Below, piece after piece: positions 11,405 through 23,999 of a stretch of DNA of 64,000 nt. The notes beneath the pieces are model-generated. The model was not told where the DNA came from. It did no database searches and worked only from the letters and a program-made list of their open reading frames with translations. The position numbers were made by a program, and so were the translations under genes. Origin of the DNA: Caprella mutica (lineage: Eukaryota; Arthropoda; Malacostraca; Amphipoda; Caprellidae). The DNA is taken from assembly GCA_947561585.1 (NCBI GenBank), contig CANNZV010002343.1, positions 1 through 64,000 of the forward strand, written 5' to 3'. Each line of letters begins with the position of its first letter. Positions within the stretch are counted from its first letter, which is position 1.

Positions 11405-13844
11405 TTAGGAAGCAGGAATACCAGCCACGACTTCACTCTCAATGCCCATATGGTCTTCACCACGGAGTATCTTGAAGAAGCCCTTGTCACCCCAGTCAGT
11501 GTTCCATGAGTTGGCACAGAGCCAGTACTTGACACCATCCTCAACACCCCAACCTAAAATGCGGATGGCGTGACCACCCAGATAGTCACCAGTCTGGTGG
11601 ATGTAAACACCACTCTTGTAGTGGAGGAAGTCATCGTAAACCTGAAGAAGAGAAAAATGCATTAGTTAATAAGCTAGGTATTGAGAAAATTATTGCAGTA
11701 AAAAAGAATTATTTGATATAGTATGAAAGAATGAATTTAACTCAAAAATTAATCAATTTAATAAAATTCATTAATTAATTAGTTTAAAAAATGAATTAAT
11801 TAGTTTAATATAGGATAAAGTAAAAATAACGGACCAGAAACTAACCAAGTAAATATTTCATTAATTCATTTATTAAAACAAGTGCATTAAATAAGTTAAT
11901 AAATTTGTATGGGTAGAGTAGCTACTTACCGAGAAAGCTCCCTCCACAGGCCCATGAGTCTTTATCTCCTGCATGATGTCCTCTGGCTGCCTGGACACCT
12001 TATAGGCACTCTGTCCCTTGTGAATGTCCTGATTGTAACCAACAGTGTAACTATCCTCACACTGTCTCACACACTGGGGGGTGGGCAGGTCCTGGTTGCA
12101 GGGGGGTCTCTCTCCTGTAGGGGGGGGGGGTTAGTAAAATATCCTCTATGGCTAGTTAACACTGAAACTACTACCCAGTCAATTTAACAGCATTATACTC
12201 TTCAAAATTTGTATCTCATGGATTATTATTGGTAGATACCTGATGTCTCTTAACAATCAAAAACATTTTATAACATATTTCAATATAAATTTTAAATTTT
12301 CATTAGCTAGTTACTTTCATTTCAATAGGTAATAAATAATACTGATGTTGTGAAGAATTTGTATTAAATTTTTTTTCTAAATATATAACTATATTATCAA
12401 TTGAAGAAATCAAGTTATCCATGTTCCTCTTAACCCTACCTGAGACGTGATGCTCACAAGGAGCTATTTCATAAGGTCTGCATCCCTGAGAGGAGTTGTA
12501 GGATCCCCCAGAGACAATACCACTGTGTCTCCAGTAGTCGAAAGCAACACCAGGGTAACCACCGTCGCAGCCACTACCGCAACTGTAGCAGCAGGAGACC
12601 AGGTCATCAACAGAGTAATGGAAGTTACGAGCTCCGTTAGAGTGAATGCATTCCCTGTCTGTCATAACCTCTACAGCTGCTATGGCCTAGAAAAAGGGGA
12701 ACATGTTACTATTAGGTTATAGACAAGTTCTATTGAGGAAGTAAGAGACTGTTTGAACGTGTTCAAACAAGTATTACCATGTTCAAACAAGTGTTACCAT
12801 GTTCAAACAAGTTTCAACATGTTCAAACAAGTGTTACCATGTTCAAACAAGTGTTACCATGTTCAAACAAGTGTTACCATGTTCAAACAAGTGTTACCAT
12901 GTTCAAACAAGTGTTACCATGTTCAAACAAGTGTTACCATGTTCAAACAAGTGTTACCATGTTCAAACAAGTGTTACCATGTTCAAACAAGTGTTACCAT
13001 GTTCAAACAAGTGTTACCATGTTCAAACAAGTTTCAACATGTTCAAACAAGTTTTAACATGTTCAAACAAGTTTTAACATGTTCAAACAAGTTTTAATAT
13101 GTTCAAACAAGTTTTAATATGTTCAAACAAGTTTCAACATTATAAATTTGTTTGACCAACCGTAACTTATTGAAATTTTTTAACAATTATTCTTAATAAA
13201 TTGTAATTATTGTAGATGAAACAATCTTATATCTACATCACCTATTTACGAATTGTTCTTACCCAGCATGATCCACAGGACCCCTGGTCCCTGATCTCAC
13301 CCACGGTGGGGCAGTTAGCAAACTCAGCTCTGCCGTCAAACTCTTCAGAAAGTTCAACCTGGGGGGTGAGGTGGACGGGTCTCTCGGAGGGTAGCATCAA
13401 CTTAGACCCCGGGAGAACCCCCATCAGACCCTTGATGTAGTGCATGGACACAGAGTCGTGGAAATTACGCCCTGCCTAAAAATTAGAAAATGGTTAGTTT
13501 TTAAATACGTGGTGATGAAACAATAATAAAAGATTAAAGATTTGTATATTTAAAGTATCAAATTTCTTTCCTTATATGATAGAAATGTTGGAACTGTCCG
13601 AAAACTAGGAATTTTATCATTTGCGATGATATCACGCAGGATAGAAAAAGCATTCACAGGTTCGTAACTTAATTCACTCTTTTGCAATTAGATTATTTTA
13701 AGAACCAACAGTGAGACTTACCTGCCAGGTGTCAGCCTTCTCATTCACCAGAGTGATGAAATCATCTGACAGGGGGTTAGGGGTGGCAGATCTGCACGAC
13801 ACTAGCGCCACACACAGTGCAGCGGTGACAATCAGAACCTTCAT
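11405..13844 (-). CDS. CTSB: Cathepsin B cysteine protease
   Basis: Five coding exons join in phase on the minus strand: 13722-13844, 13263-13475, 12440-12686, 11930-12114, 11405-11641 (334 residues, the usual family length). The start gives a signal peptide ([16 protein letters not shown]). The propeptide holds the family pattern around DTWQAGRNF, and the mature enzyme should begin near residue 83 (LSEEFDGR). Catalytic residues are visible: Cys111 in QGSCGSCW, His280 in [11 protein letters not shown] and Asn300 in ANSWNTDWG. The occluding-loop pair His191-His192 (CEHHVSG) is kept, so dipeptidyl carboxypeptidase activity is expected as well as endopeptidase activity. The enzyme works in lysosomes or, in many arthropods, the gut lumen. 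The first coding exon is preceded by a long 5'-UTR intron (13852-15820). The gene faces the CLIP protease tail to tail. No broken residue or frame was seen. Confidence 0.97.
12761..13140. repeat. 20-base minisatellite in cathepsin B intron
   Basis: Nineteen units of exactly 20 bases, typical unit GTTCAAACAAGTGTTACCAT, fill most of the intron between coding exons 2 and 3. Units near the 3' (plus-strand) end change to GTTTTAACAT or GTTTCAACAT. Just before the array lies the palindrome GTTTGAACGTGTTCAAAC. Overlapping open frames here arise because 20 is not a multiple of 3 and the unit lacks stops; they are not genes. Confidence 0.97.
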
Positions 13845-13851
13845 CGCGTGT

Positions 13852-15820
13852 CTGAGCAGAAACACAGTGAATAAGTAGGATGAATAAACAGGGCAAACAA
13901 ATGTAATTTGTAGATATAAGAAATATCAGTAAATAATGAGTATTTATCAATTAATATCATAAATATAAACTGGAAAAAAGGGTGAAATCAATTTTTCTTC
14001 TAGACAGAAACACACGTTAATGATTTAAAAAATAAACCATTTAATAATAAATAAAGCATATTCTAATTAAATTCGCGTACTATATCATGTTAAAACAATT
14101 TCAATGTATCTATTATTAATTCATTATGAGTATAAATTTAGTGAGGTAGTTATATTAAATATAGTACGCAAGTGAAAAGCCTACAAGTGTAAAGCAGAAG
14201 TCTTATAAATGAATATATCTTGCATTTACATAATAAATAATTTAATTTGAAATCGAAATAAATAAAGAGCGAACGTGTGGAAGAGTATAATCCATAAATA
14301 TTAACAACAGTTTTCATTGTTGGTACGTCATATAGTAAGTGGTTAATTAAATAATATTAACATCTCTCAAATATTAAATAAAATATTGCATATCTAAATG
14401 AATTCCTTAGTAAGTGTATACTTTATTTATATATCTTCTGCAGATGTGTCACAACAGCATCTGACAGTGCATATCCACTGTATACTTTCTATTGTTTAAT
14501 CGTCTTAAATGATAGTAATGGGTTAATCATTACAAATAGTTATTAAATAAAGAAAGCATTTGATAGGTTGCAAAATATACATTGAATTATGTATATATAT
14601 ATAAATAGCTTGTATTTGTGACAAAACATGCAGTGGGTGGTATACAGGGTTAGACTTCTCAAACGAATTGTTGATAATTTAATTAACTTTAATAAGGTGA
14701 TTGATGGATTGATTAGCTTGGATGATTTGATTGATAAACAAATAGATTTAGCATTATGTAACTCTGGTCATATTGATCCATTTATTCATATTAACGTAAA
14801 ATTTTAGCAAAGTAAAATAACTATAATTAAATAAATTAAAATTAAGAGAGGAGAGGTAAATATAAAATAAAGCAGTTTTTAATTATATGAGTCATATGGT
14901 GATATATGAATATGCACTCTTATAGCGTATAATATGCACTCTTACAGCGTATAATATGCACTCTTATAGCGTATAATATGCACTCTTACAGCGTATAATA
15001 TGCACTCTTACAGCGTATAATATGCACTCTTATAGCGTATAATATGCACTCTTATAGCGTATAATATGCACTCTTACAGCGTATAATATGCACTCTTACA
15101 GCGTATAATATGCACTCTTATAGCGTATAATATGCACTCTTATAGCGTATAATATGCACTCTTATAGCGTATAATATGCACTCTTACAGCGTATAATATG
15201 CACTCTTACAGCGTATAATATGCACTCTTACAGCGTATAATATGCACTCTTATAGCGTATAATATGCACTCTTACAGCGTATAATATGCACTCTTACAGC
15301 GTATAATATGCACTCTTACAGCGTATAATATGCACTCTTATAGCGTATAATATGCACTCTTACAGCGTATAATATGCACTCTTACAGCGTATAATATGCA
15401 CTCTTACAGCGTATAATATGCACTCTTGTAGCATAAATGCTTATAGCGGATGTATCGTATGTAGACTACCTACCTATATACGTATATATTGTCAATGAAC
15501 ATGCATAGAATGGTAAAAAATATTTAGAGTATGAAAAATAGAGCAAATATATTGAGATAATGAATAAATAGCATGGTAGATCTATAAGTTATGTGAAAAG
15601 TAGAATATTACATCCCGAATATTGTTGCCGAGTTCAGAATTTTACTAAACATTACGACACATGACCTATTAAATTGTAACTATAGTAATAATATTTATTA
15701 AATTATTATGTAAAACATAGGTATGGCCGTATGGAGCTAAACAATAAAATAAATAATTACTTGAACAGTAATGTTTAGCGTAAATAGTACGAAACCAATA
15801 AAGTTATATAATAAACTTAC
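13852..15820 (-). other. First intron of cathepsin B (5'-UTR intron)
   Basis: The donor at 15820 (ACCG|GTAAGTTT on the minus strand) and the acceptor before 13851 (CTGCTCAG|ACACGCG) define a 1969-base intron that ends seven bases before the ATG. It is AT-rich and contains the 22-base minisatellite at 14911-15428; nothing else coding is visible. Confidence 0.75.
14911..15428. repeat. 22-base minisatellite with two-unit-type code
   Basis: About 24 units of 22 bases (core TATGCACTCTTAYAGCGTAT) differ mainly at one position, T or C. The order is T C T C C T T C C T T T, then CCC T CCC T CCC, then a diverged unit. The last twelve regular units therefore repeat as TCCC blocks, a higher-order period of 88 bases. 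Confidence 0.97.
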
Positions 15821-15882
15821 CGGTGTATTATTCAAGAGCAACAATTGTGATCACCTCTCCTCTCAGTAGACTGTGAACAACT
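15821..15882 (-). other. 5' non-coding exon of cathepsin B
   Basis: Sequence between the predicted initiator A at 15882 and the splice donor after 15821. It contains no ATG that would compete with the start at 13844. Predicted from splice and promoter signals only. Confidence 0.65.
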
Positions 15883-15915
15883 GATATCTCAGCTGCTTGT
15901 CCTGCGCCTTTTAAA
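15880..15915 (-). promoter_or_regulatory. Cathepsin B core promoter: TATA-like box plus arthropod initiator
   Basis: On the minus strand TTTAAAAGG starts at 15915, and TCAGTT with its A at 15882 follows. The A is 33 bases after the first base of the box, the normal TATA-to-start spacing. TCAGT is the standard arthropod initiator. A 62-base leader exon with a good donor follows directly, which supports the reading. Confidence 0.7.
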
Positions 15916-16349
15916 CCCTGTCCACATTATCAATCTTTTGTTTGGATCTTTTGTTTTGATATTCGTTGTGTTGCCAATTATCAATGTAAATTTTTTGTGT
16001 TATTGGAAAGCACAATAATTGTCTACAATTTTTTTTGACAACACCAAAATTGACGAAAAAAGAATTAGAAGAAAAGTTTTAGTGTGGACGCTACTTTCCT
16101 TTGTGTGAAGATGCGTAGTTTGAAAATGTGTGTGCGGTTTTCCACTGAAATCAGCTGATGATGGCACTAAAAAAAAGACAAAGGATTAAAATCATAATTT
16201 CACGAATACAATAATGATGCAATACAGCTCTGATATCTTACAGGGGTAAGAAATTACTGACTCTGATTAGTGAATAATAAATATAGGATTTTCTAAGGGT
16301 GAAGAATTACTTTTAAATTTTAGTAATAGGCACTTAGATACCGTCTTTT

Positions 16350-16373
16350 NNNNNNNNNNNNNNNNNNNNNNNN
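16350..16373. other. Assembly gap (24 N)
   Basis: The bases to the left of the gap end AGATACCGTCTTTT and the bases to the right begin ATAGATACCGTCTTTTTC. The shared string suggests that the two contigs overlap. Confidence 0.97.
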
Positions 16374-16686
16374 ATAGATACCGTCTTTTTCTTGGGATAA
16401 AGGCCTAAAAGCTTTCTGTATCTGGGTGTCCTATGCGCAGTTAATACGAACAAAGTAATTAACCTACATTTAGGATAATTGCACTAAGTGCCTGAAATAC
16501 GTAGGTGGTTATACTGTTCCCATCTTACTTCTGAACAGCGTCTATTTCTAATTTAGTAGTTTACATTGCAATATTAGAATGTATTTTATATTATATTTAA
16601 TGTTATATAATTAAGACGGATTTAAAAATAACATTGTTTAATATGAAAGATAAATAACAATATTGAATAATTTACTACAGCTGCGT

Positions 16687-16849
16687 AGGGTGAGTCTTAG
16701 TTATCGACTGTTTTACATTTGCATCAAACAAAAATAATTAAATTTTTTCTATTCGTTATTTTGCCAATTAAGTAACGAGTGATATTTTAAGGAATTATTT
16801 TTTTATATGATCGAAAATGTGAAATAGTCCAATGACTCGGAACTTACCT
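16687..16849. mobile_element. Palindromic MITE (GGAAC/GTTCC family)
   Basis: Left end AGGGTGAGTCTTAGTTATCG; right end AATGACTCGGAACTTACCT, the diverged inverse. The interior is AT-rich with TAATTAA-type hairpin sequence. Same family as the element at 8951-9140. Confidence 0.7.
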
Positions 16850-17621
16850 ATATTATTTCACTGTTTTAACATGAAATAACATAAAACACTTCGACAATAA
16901 TTCTAAACATTATTTTTTATTAATATTACATATAGTACAGTAACCAACCTTTTGTTCATTCATAAGAATTCACTAAATATAATGGGTTTTAGGATTATAT
17001 AAATACAAGTAGGTAGGTACTTATACAATACATACATAATTGCATAGATTCTGATTTAACAAACAAACAATAATATTCTCGGAGTCAAAACTATGATTCA
17101 TTTAATTATTAATAGTTATGAGGCGATTAATAATTTTTCCTTTATAATTATCAAAGGCTTCGGACAGACAGACAAACTCTGTCACTTCTTTGTATAATAT
17201 AATTAATATAATTCACTTGGGAAAATACAATAAAAAGTAATTGAAAAACATTTTCATACATTTATAAACAAAATTCTATTTTCTATATTTTCATGTAGAG
17301 TTGACTAAGGTTTACCAACCGGTCTAGGTACTTACATGGCAGATGTAACGTAGAAAACATCCTTTGGGGAACACCTGTGAAGAACAGCTGCGAGCACTGT
17401 ACAGTAAAGGAAAAGTGTTCTCATATTTTTTTAAAACAGTACCAATTAATATAAACAGTTAAAATATTAAATTATATAAACGAGTATGTAGAACCGGTCG
17501 ATAACGCGCGGAACTTACCCTACAGATAATAAGTGCAATGATTTCATCTCAATTGTTATTAGAATTGATCATTTTTATCGCGATTAATTATTTTTACATC
17601 AAATTTTAGTACAATTAACTT

Positions 17622-18135
17622 TAAAGGTCCCTTCCAAGCAATTTTTTTACTGCTTGAATCAACGAGGTTAATGTTTCTCATCATTTTACTTCAAATCCCA
17701 TCAAATTTGATAGCATATTTTTAATTCCATATGCTTTTGAAGATTTTTATAATTAAAACTCTACTAAACCTATTTTACTTCCGACTTTCTAATTTTCAGG
17801 CAGAAGATGAAGAATGTACACCATTTGTTTTGATTGTCAACTAGGTATTAGATTAGGTTTGATTAATATATTTAATATTCGTGTAAAGGTATAAAATGGG
17901 ATAAACTTATTAAAGAAACGTTTATATACTCTAGGAAACAATTAATATCTTTAACGAAGGCCATAAACACATTGTTTGTTTAAAAATCTAAATTTACAAT
18001 CAAAACAAAGAGTGTACAATCTTCCTTCTCAGCGTCAGATTAGTGATTCGGTCAATTGTTGCATGCTCTCAGAATATAAAAAACTTTAAAAGCAAATAAT
18101 AAAATATTTACTGAACCAAATTGTATGTAGTTTTC
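17622..18135. mobile_element. TTTAAAGGTCC-family element, partial
   Basis: Begins TTTAAAGGTCCCTTCCAAGC and matches the element at 7132-7721 in inverse orientation along most of its length; its far end (near TGTATGTAGTTTTCGG) lacks the inverse terminus, so the copy looks truncated. Confidence 0.6.
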
Positions 18136-20120
18136 GGTTCAACTTAACTGATTTTTAATAAATTATCAATACGCAATAATTAAGAACTAATGACACAAAT
18201 CTTCAAGATAACTTCTACATATTATGAAAATAACTTTGGTCGATGTTTGTGAAATATTGACTTTATTGCAACTCAACGTGTACTATCGCGGAAAAGTGTA
18301 TCCGTCCAATTGCTGAGGCGCGCATGAATAATCTAGTTCCCACTGTCCCACGGATTATCGTACGCTACCCCAAATTCTCATTTTACCCCCGCATGTAAGA
18401 AATTTCCATTCTTTTTAATGCAGTGCGGGACATTTCGTCTTCAGCCGTCATGGTGAAAAGTCATCAAATTTCACTCTCTCTCTATTTAAAAACTTGTGTT
18501 TTAGGCAGATCGAAAATTAATCTTTCTCTATATACTAATTTCACTTAGCCTGGATTCTTCAGTCTTTCTAGCTGAGGACTCTATTTTTTATTGTCATGCT
18601 CATATGGAACTATATCTTTTACTTATACATTGGTAAATTAATTTTTTTCGCTTCTTTTATTTTCTAAGTTCTAGATTCAAAATTTTAAGCTATATTTTTT
18701 TAACTCTGTGAAAAATTGTTAATGCTACCATTTTTAGGCAGTTTATTCCTTGAAATTGAGATATTCGAAAGACTGATCAGATTTCTGAGCTAGTTGTTTT
18801 CTTCTTGGATATGAACTCTAAATATTTTTACCAGTTGATTTTTTGCTTTTTGCTTATAGCTGAGACGAAGTCCAGCTCAATATCAAGTGTTTCTGTTCTT
18901 GAGATCATTTCGAATTATAAATTTATCAATATTTCACAGATATTCTTGAAATTGCTGATGGAATTTGCAATTTATTACCAAAATGTGTGATTTCAAAACT
19001 TTTGTATCTTTACTTCTGGACTTTGAAATAATACCGAACTTCAGAATTTTTTTTCTATAGTTAGTGGAACCATTTTTGATAGGTATCCAAACCTGCAAAA
19101 TGTCGAGATTTGGAACAGTTTACGAAAAAGCAAAATTAGATTTTATGCACTTCTTTGCATTACTCTGTACTAGAATCATAAAGCAGTGCCCGCACAGTAA
19201 TTAAACTATTTAATTTAAAAAAATACGGAATTCTCCTTTATATTATTGTGCCTAAATTCCTTTGAATAAGATCTGTAGACATGGAAATGAAAGAAAAAAA
19301 AAACATCTAGAGCTGTAGCTTATAACCAAATTTTATTTTTTATTTTAGCCTCTAGACTTCCTAGAGTTTAGGTGGGTATATACTTTATTAAATGTACTAT
19401 TATGCATATTATTCTTCCATTCGTAAATAGCCGCCGGTTTACGTCAATAGTACTATAATGTAGACTGTAGTATATAATTTTTGTTTAAACTGTTCTTTCT
19501 GTATTTATAAATACCTTTAAATTTAAATCTTTTTCAGGTTTTAGTCTCACAATACCTATAGATACAACAATATTTATGCACTATAAAAAAAGGGAAAACC
19601 TACGAATAATTTTCGGAACAGCTGGATGCTCAAGGTTAGTGTTAAACGGTAAATGTAATTACGTATATTCACCTAATTTATTTTTCCCATAATTTTCATC
19701 TTCTAATTCTAATTCTCGTTTTTATTTTGTGCAGGTAACTCTTATAAGAAATTTCTTTCTTTCTGGGTAGCAAAGAATTTAAAAGCCTGCATGAGCTCTA
19801 GGGTCACGCAGGTAAATTGCGGCTCTTTAATTTTTCATTGCAGCCCTCTCAATAGAGTCTCTAAAACATTTTGAATCAAAATTACATTAAAATGTTGCAT
19901 AGCTATCAAAAGAAGCACAGTGAATGCTATAACTTATAAATTTAAGTTTTGACGTGTGTTTTGAAGCTTTGAGGTTTCAGTTGTTAGAGGCCGTGTTCAT
20001 CAAGAAGCTGTTTGTGGTGGATTTAATAGAAGGGGGTTCCCTTTGGCCTCGAAATGTTGTAATTTGGATTAATAATTGTCTTTTTTTATTCTTATTATGT
20101 TTATCTTTTTACGCCACTTG

Positions 20121-20450
20121 CAGTTTTAGAGGATAGCACTAGGTTTATGCTTTCAAACTACGAGGTCTTCGACTTTTGGGTTTGTTAGGCTTAATTTACT
20201 ATCCCCTTTTCATTTTAATCTTCCATCCGTGAGTGCAGCCTCCGGACCTTAAATTGGGTCCTTTTTTATTCTTTTTAAGTGAATGCATTATCGGAGTAGC
20301 TCTTCTGTATTCATGAACATTGTCACCGACGGTGGTAGGTGACTTTGTTCTTGAAGCCACTTTCCTTTCAGACTGTTTCTTCCAGTCCCTTGTATTTAAT
20401 TTCATTGTCAGCGATTTGGCCTTTGGTTCCAAAGAAGACGTTAAACCCCT
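20121..20450. repeat. SINE-like dispersed repeat, copy 2 (inverse orientation)
   Basis: Runs from CAGTTTTAGAGGATAGCACT to GACGTTAAACCCCT, the inverse of copy 1 (10686-11035). A 77-codon open frame inside it is not conserved in other copies. Confidence 0.65.
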
Positions 20451-21239
20451 ACTTAAATTAACAGAGATTATTTATTAATAACTTTATACTAAAAAAAACT
20501 ATCTTAAATTCATAATAGTAAATATGTAAGATATTCATGTTGCATTTATGACAGTTTTCAACGAATGACACTATGTAACAGTCATGAATTGAAGAAAGAG
20601 GCAGAGAATTTTTCGATACGAACAGTTGCAAATTGGATGGTGACCAAGTTTTTTTCCTTTTTGTTTCATTGAAATTCACTGTTTTGTAGAATAGCACTAG
20701 ATAGGGATAACAATGTAGTCTTAGATTGTTTATTAATATAATTTGCAATATGTTTTTGCACCCTGTTTGTTCATTTTTCTCTTACTTCCACGATTACTAG
20801 ATTCTCATTCCGTAACATTCCATTGAAGAGTCTCTTTCATTCAATTCACGGCGTCTCTTTCCAATCTAACTGCTAGATCTATATTAAGGTCTTTTCTATA
20901 TATTTTCCGATTAACGAAATCTCGAAACCATTATATTCGCATCAAACCTATTCAATAACAATAACTTATATACTAATTTATATTATTAAAATTTGTTTCC
21001 AGTTCAATGGGTAGAGCGAGAATTCGCTAGGTGGAACTCTAAAGACCACTATCTATGACCAGATCACTTCTTCTCACAAGAAAGCGGAAGAAACAAACGA
21101 CAGCAGTGCAAATCTCCCTATTCTCAATTGGTAAGGACAAACTTCTATTAGTTCAGTGATAACTGATAGAATTAGCAAAGTTATTCGTATCAGTTATGTT
21201 TCATAAATATATAATTTAAAAAATGCATGAAAATTGTTT

Positions 21240-21655
21240 AAAGATATAATATAGTAGGCTAATTGCAAAGCCCCCAGTGCCTGTATCCTCAATCTGTTGA
21301 GGTGAATATAAGAGAAGAGCACAACAGCTTCAGGCTTATCATTTTTATGGCTAATTGTAGTTTCTGAGGATAACTCGTATGTTTTTTTTTGTGTCCGGTA
21401 GGCTTCATTTATTATCACCTCTTCATTTTCCTTTTCCATCTGTGAGTGCTGCCACCGGTGTTGGTGACTCTTTTCATCACAATCCTTGGTAAGTGACTGC
21501 AGTCATGGATTATTTTTTTTTGCATCCATGAGCGTTGTCTCCGACTGGTGGTAGTTAATTCTTTCATGGAGTCTCTTTCCTTTCTAACTGTTACTTCAAG
21601 CCCCATATATATTCAATTTCTTTCCAATATCAGCGATATGGCCTAAAAACTTCCA
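21240..21655. repeat. SINE-like dispersed repeat, copy 3, diverged
   Basis: Shares TTATCACCTCTTCATTTTCC, AAGTGACTGCAGTCA and the CAGCGATATGGCC end with the other copies. Open frames in it are short and not shared with other copies. Confidence 0.55.
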
Positions 21656-22754
21656 ATTAAATTGATTGCCAATTGTAAATTATTTCGTCCAAATATTTTA
21701 CAATTGGCAATTGTAAATACACAACTTATGGTTTCTGCAGTTTCTGAAATACTGAATTCTTAAATACTGAATTGACTGTTCATATCCACTCCATGGTGAT
21801 AAACGGTTATTTATTTTGCTAGTATTAATGGTGGTTCTAAAGAAAATAGTTCATTATAGTTGTATCAACTAATTTTTTTTAACTGTAGCTTTTTGTTTAT
21901 TGCCTAGTTTGGAACTCTTGACTCATTAAATCATTAAACTAAAAAAACGTTTAAATTTACTGATAATACGAATAGCTTAATTTATACAATATTCTAGATT
22001 ACTTCAACATGTAACTTGCCGCTAAAATGAGAGTTTCTACAATATTTCATTAGTCCTTGTGACATTCACATTTGAACATTTAAATAAAATTAAGTAGTTT
22101 AGTGACATTGTTCAGTATTTTCAACTTATTGACTTTTATTTTTTCTATTTTACAGTTTCGTTCTTTGCATCTCCTTTGACAACAAATCGAATAAAATTAA
22201 ATGCTTCCTTCCATTTTTGAGGCAAATATGTATTACTCTTTTTCAGTGCAATTTCTGTTTCCATAAAGCTATAATCTTTTTTAAAAAAATGACCAATATT
22301 TAATTACAAGAAATTAGTAAAATTCAATTATCTCTTTTGTAGAGTTATTTTGTTTCACTTAAATTAATTCGACTTTTTTCCAATTAGTTTGTAATATAAG
22401 CCTTTGTAGTAAGTATTCTACGGATTGGAATTATTAGACTTTATCTAACAGTTAGTCTCGAGTAATGGAATATATATGTAGCGTTTCTATAAAACCACGT
22501 TTCTAATGCTAAATATCTATTCAACCTTATCTTGCAATTTCCAAAAATAGCTTTGTTGTCTTTTCTTCACTCATTTTAAATTATCCTTTTCTTTCCATCG
22601 TTTGCGGTATAACCTCTTCATTCATCAACATAAAGAAAAAATTAAAAATATTAGATCGAGGTGTTACTCTTTTTGGTCCTTTGGGTAAATATTTTGTAAG
22701 TTTGATTTTTAAAATTCGAAACACACTCTGATCACAGTGAGGATTTTAATCTAT

Positions 22755-23326
22755 CTGTGTTCTACTTTCCATTAATCTTGTTTTCTATCAAATCTTGTTT
22801 CTTCCTTGCCACTCGAATGTGGATACTTTTAACATAACCAAATGTGCTTCGAATACACATTGTTCAGGATTTTGTAGAATAGCGCTAGGGTTATGCTCTT
22901 CAACTACGAGGTCTTAGATTTTTGTGTTAGGTAGGTTCGTAGGCTTCATTTACTATCACCTCTTCATTTTCCTTTTCCGTCACATTCCTTGGTAAGTGAC
23001 TGCATTCACGGAGTAGCTTTTCTGCATCCATGAGCATTGTCTGTGTTCTACTTTCCATTAATCTTGTTTTCTATCAAATCTTGTTTCTTCCTTGCTACTC
23101 GAATGTGGATACTTTTAACATAACCAAATGTGCTTCGAATACACATTGTTCAGGATTTTGTAGAATAGCGCTAGGGTTATGCTCTTCAACTACGAGGTCT
23201 TAGATTTTTGTGTTAGGTAGGTTCGTAGGCTTCATTTACTATCACCTCTTCATTTTCCTTTTCCGTCACATTCCTTGGTAAGTGACTGCATTCACGGAGT
23301 AGCTTTTCTGCATCCATGAGCATTGT
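22755..23326. repeat. Tandem duplication of a 286-base block
   Basis: The block 22755-23040 is followed at once by a nearly identical copy at 23041-23326 (CTTGCCACTCG changes to CTTGCTACTCG). Each copy includes 5' flanking sequence and part of the SINE-like repeat; only the second copy continues to the normal repeat end near 23463. Confidence 0.9.
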
Positions 23327-23463
23327 CACCAACGGTGGTAAGTGCCTTTGTTCATGGAGCCACTTTCCTTTCTCACTGCTTCTTCTAGTCCCTTGTATTT
23401 AATTTCCTTTTACGTCAGCGAAATAGTCACGATATGACTGAAGCACGACGTTAAACCCCTAGT
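23041..23463. repeat. SINE-like dispersed repeat, copy 4, with flank
   Basis: Contains the full family order: TAGAATAGCGCTAGGGTTATG, CACCTCTTCATTTTCC, GTAAGTGACTGCATTCACGG, CTTTTACGTCAGCGAAATAG, GACGTTAAACCCC. Confidence 0.65.
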
Positions 23464-23629
23464 AAAATAAAAAATAATGTTATAGTATGAGATTAAAATA
23501 AAATCTATTCAATTTGTTTTATCTTGTTAATAACTGCTTGTAGCGTAATTCTAAGTCAATATCAGAGATTTTTTAATCAATTTGTTTGTAAACATTTTCA
23601 GATTCAAATAACTTCGCACCACCGCAGTT

Positions 23630-23822
23630 CTCATCAGGACAGTTCTCATCAGTGAAGTTCCCATCGGTGAAGTTCTCATCAGGACGGTACTAATCACTAT
23701 CAGTGTAGTTCTCATCAGGACAGTACTAATCACTGTCAGTGTAGTTCTCATCAGGACAGTACTAATCACTGTCAGTGTATATTCTCATCAGGACAGTACT
23801 AATCACTATCAGAGGAGTTCTC
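23630..23822. repeat. Minisatellite with about 36-base units
   Basis: Units built from GTTCTCATCAGGACAGTACT followed by AATCACTGTCAGTGTA recur about five times with small changes. The open frame on the minus strand (23551-23769) is produced by the array. Confidence 0.85.
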
Positions 23823-23999
23823 ATCATTCCCAGGAAGTCTGGTCTCATTCCCTGTGATATCCATTAATTCATGCTTATTACTTTTAGATTTTCAACGAAA
23901 TTTCTCCGTGAAAAGGAAGTGCATAAAAGACCGAACTAATTTGTGTATTTTATTTATTGCTATGCGTTTGAAAAACTTTAATCTTAGGTAAATATATAA

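Noticed and set aside
12753..13097. Three overlapping open frames of 92-114 codons
   Set aside because: Produced by the stop-free 20-base repeat within a cathepsin B intron.
14911..15428. Regular repeats that might suggest a CRISPR array
   Set aside because: Direct tandem units without unique spacers in a eukaryotic intron; this is a minisatellite. The same applies to the other arrays.
20199..20432. 77-codon minus-strand open frame
   Set aside because: Lies in a SINE-like repeat and is broken in the other copies.
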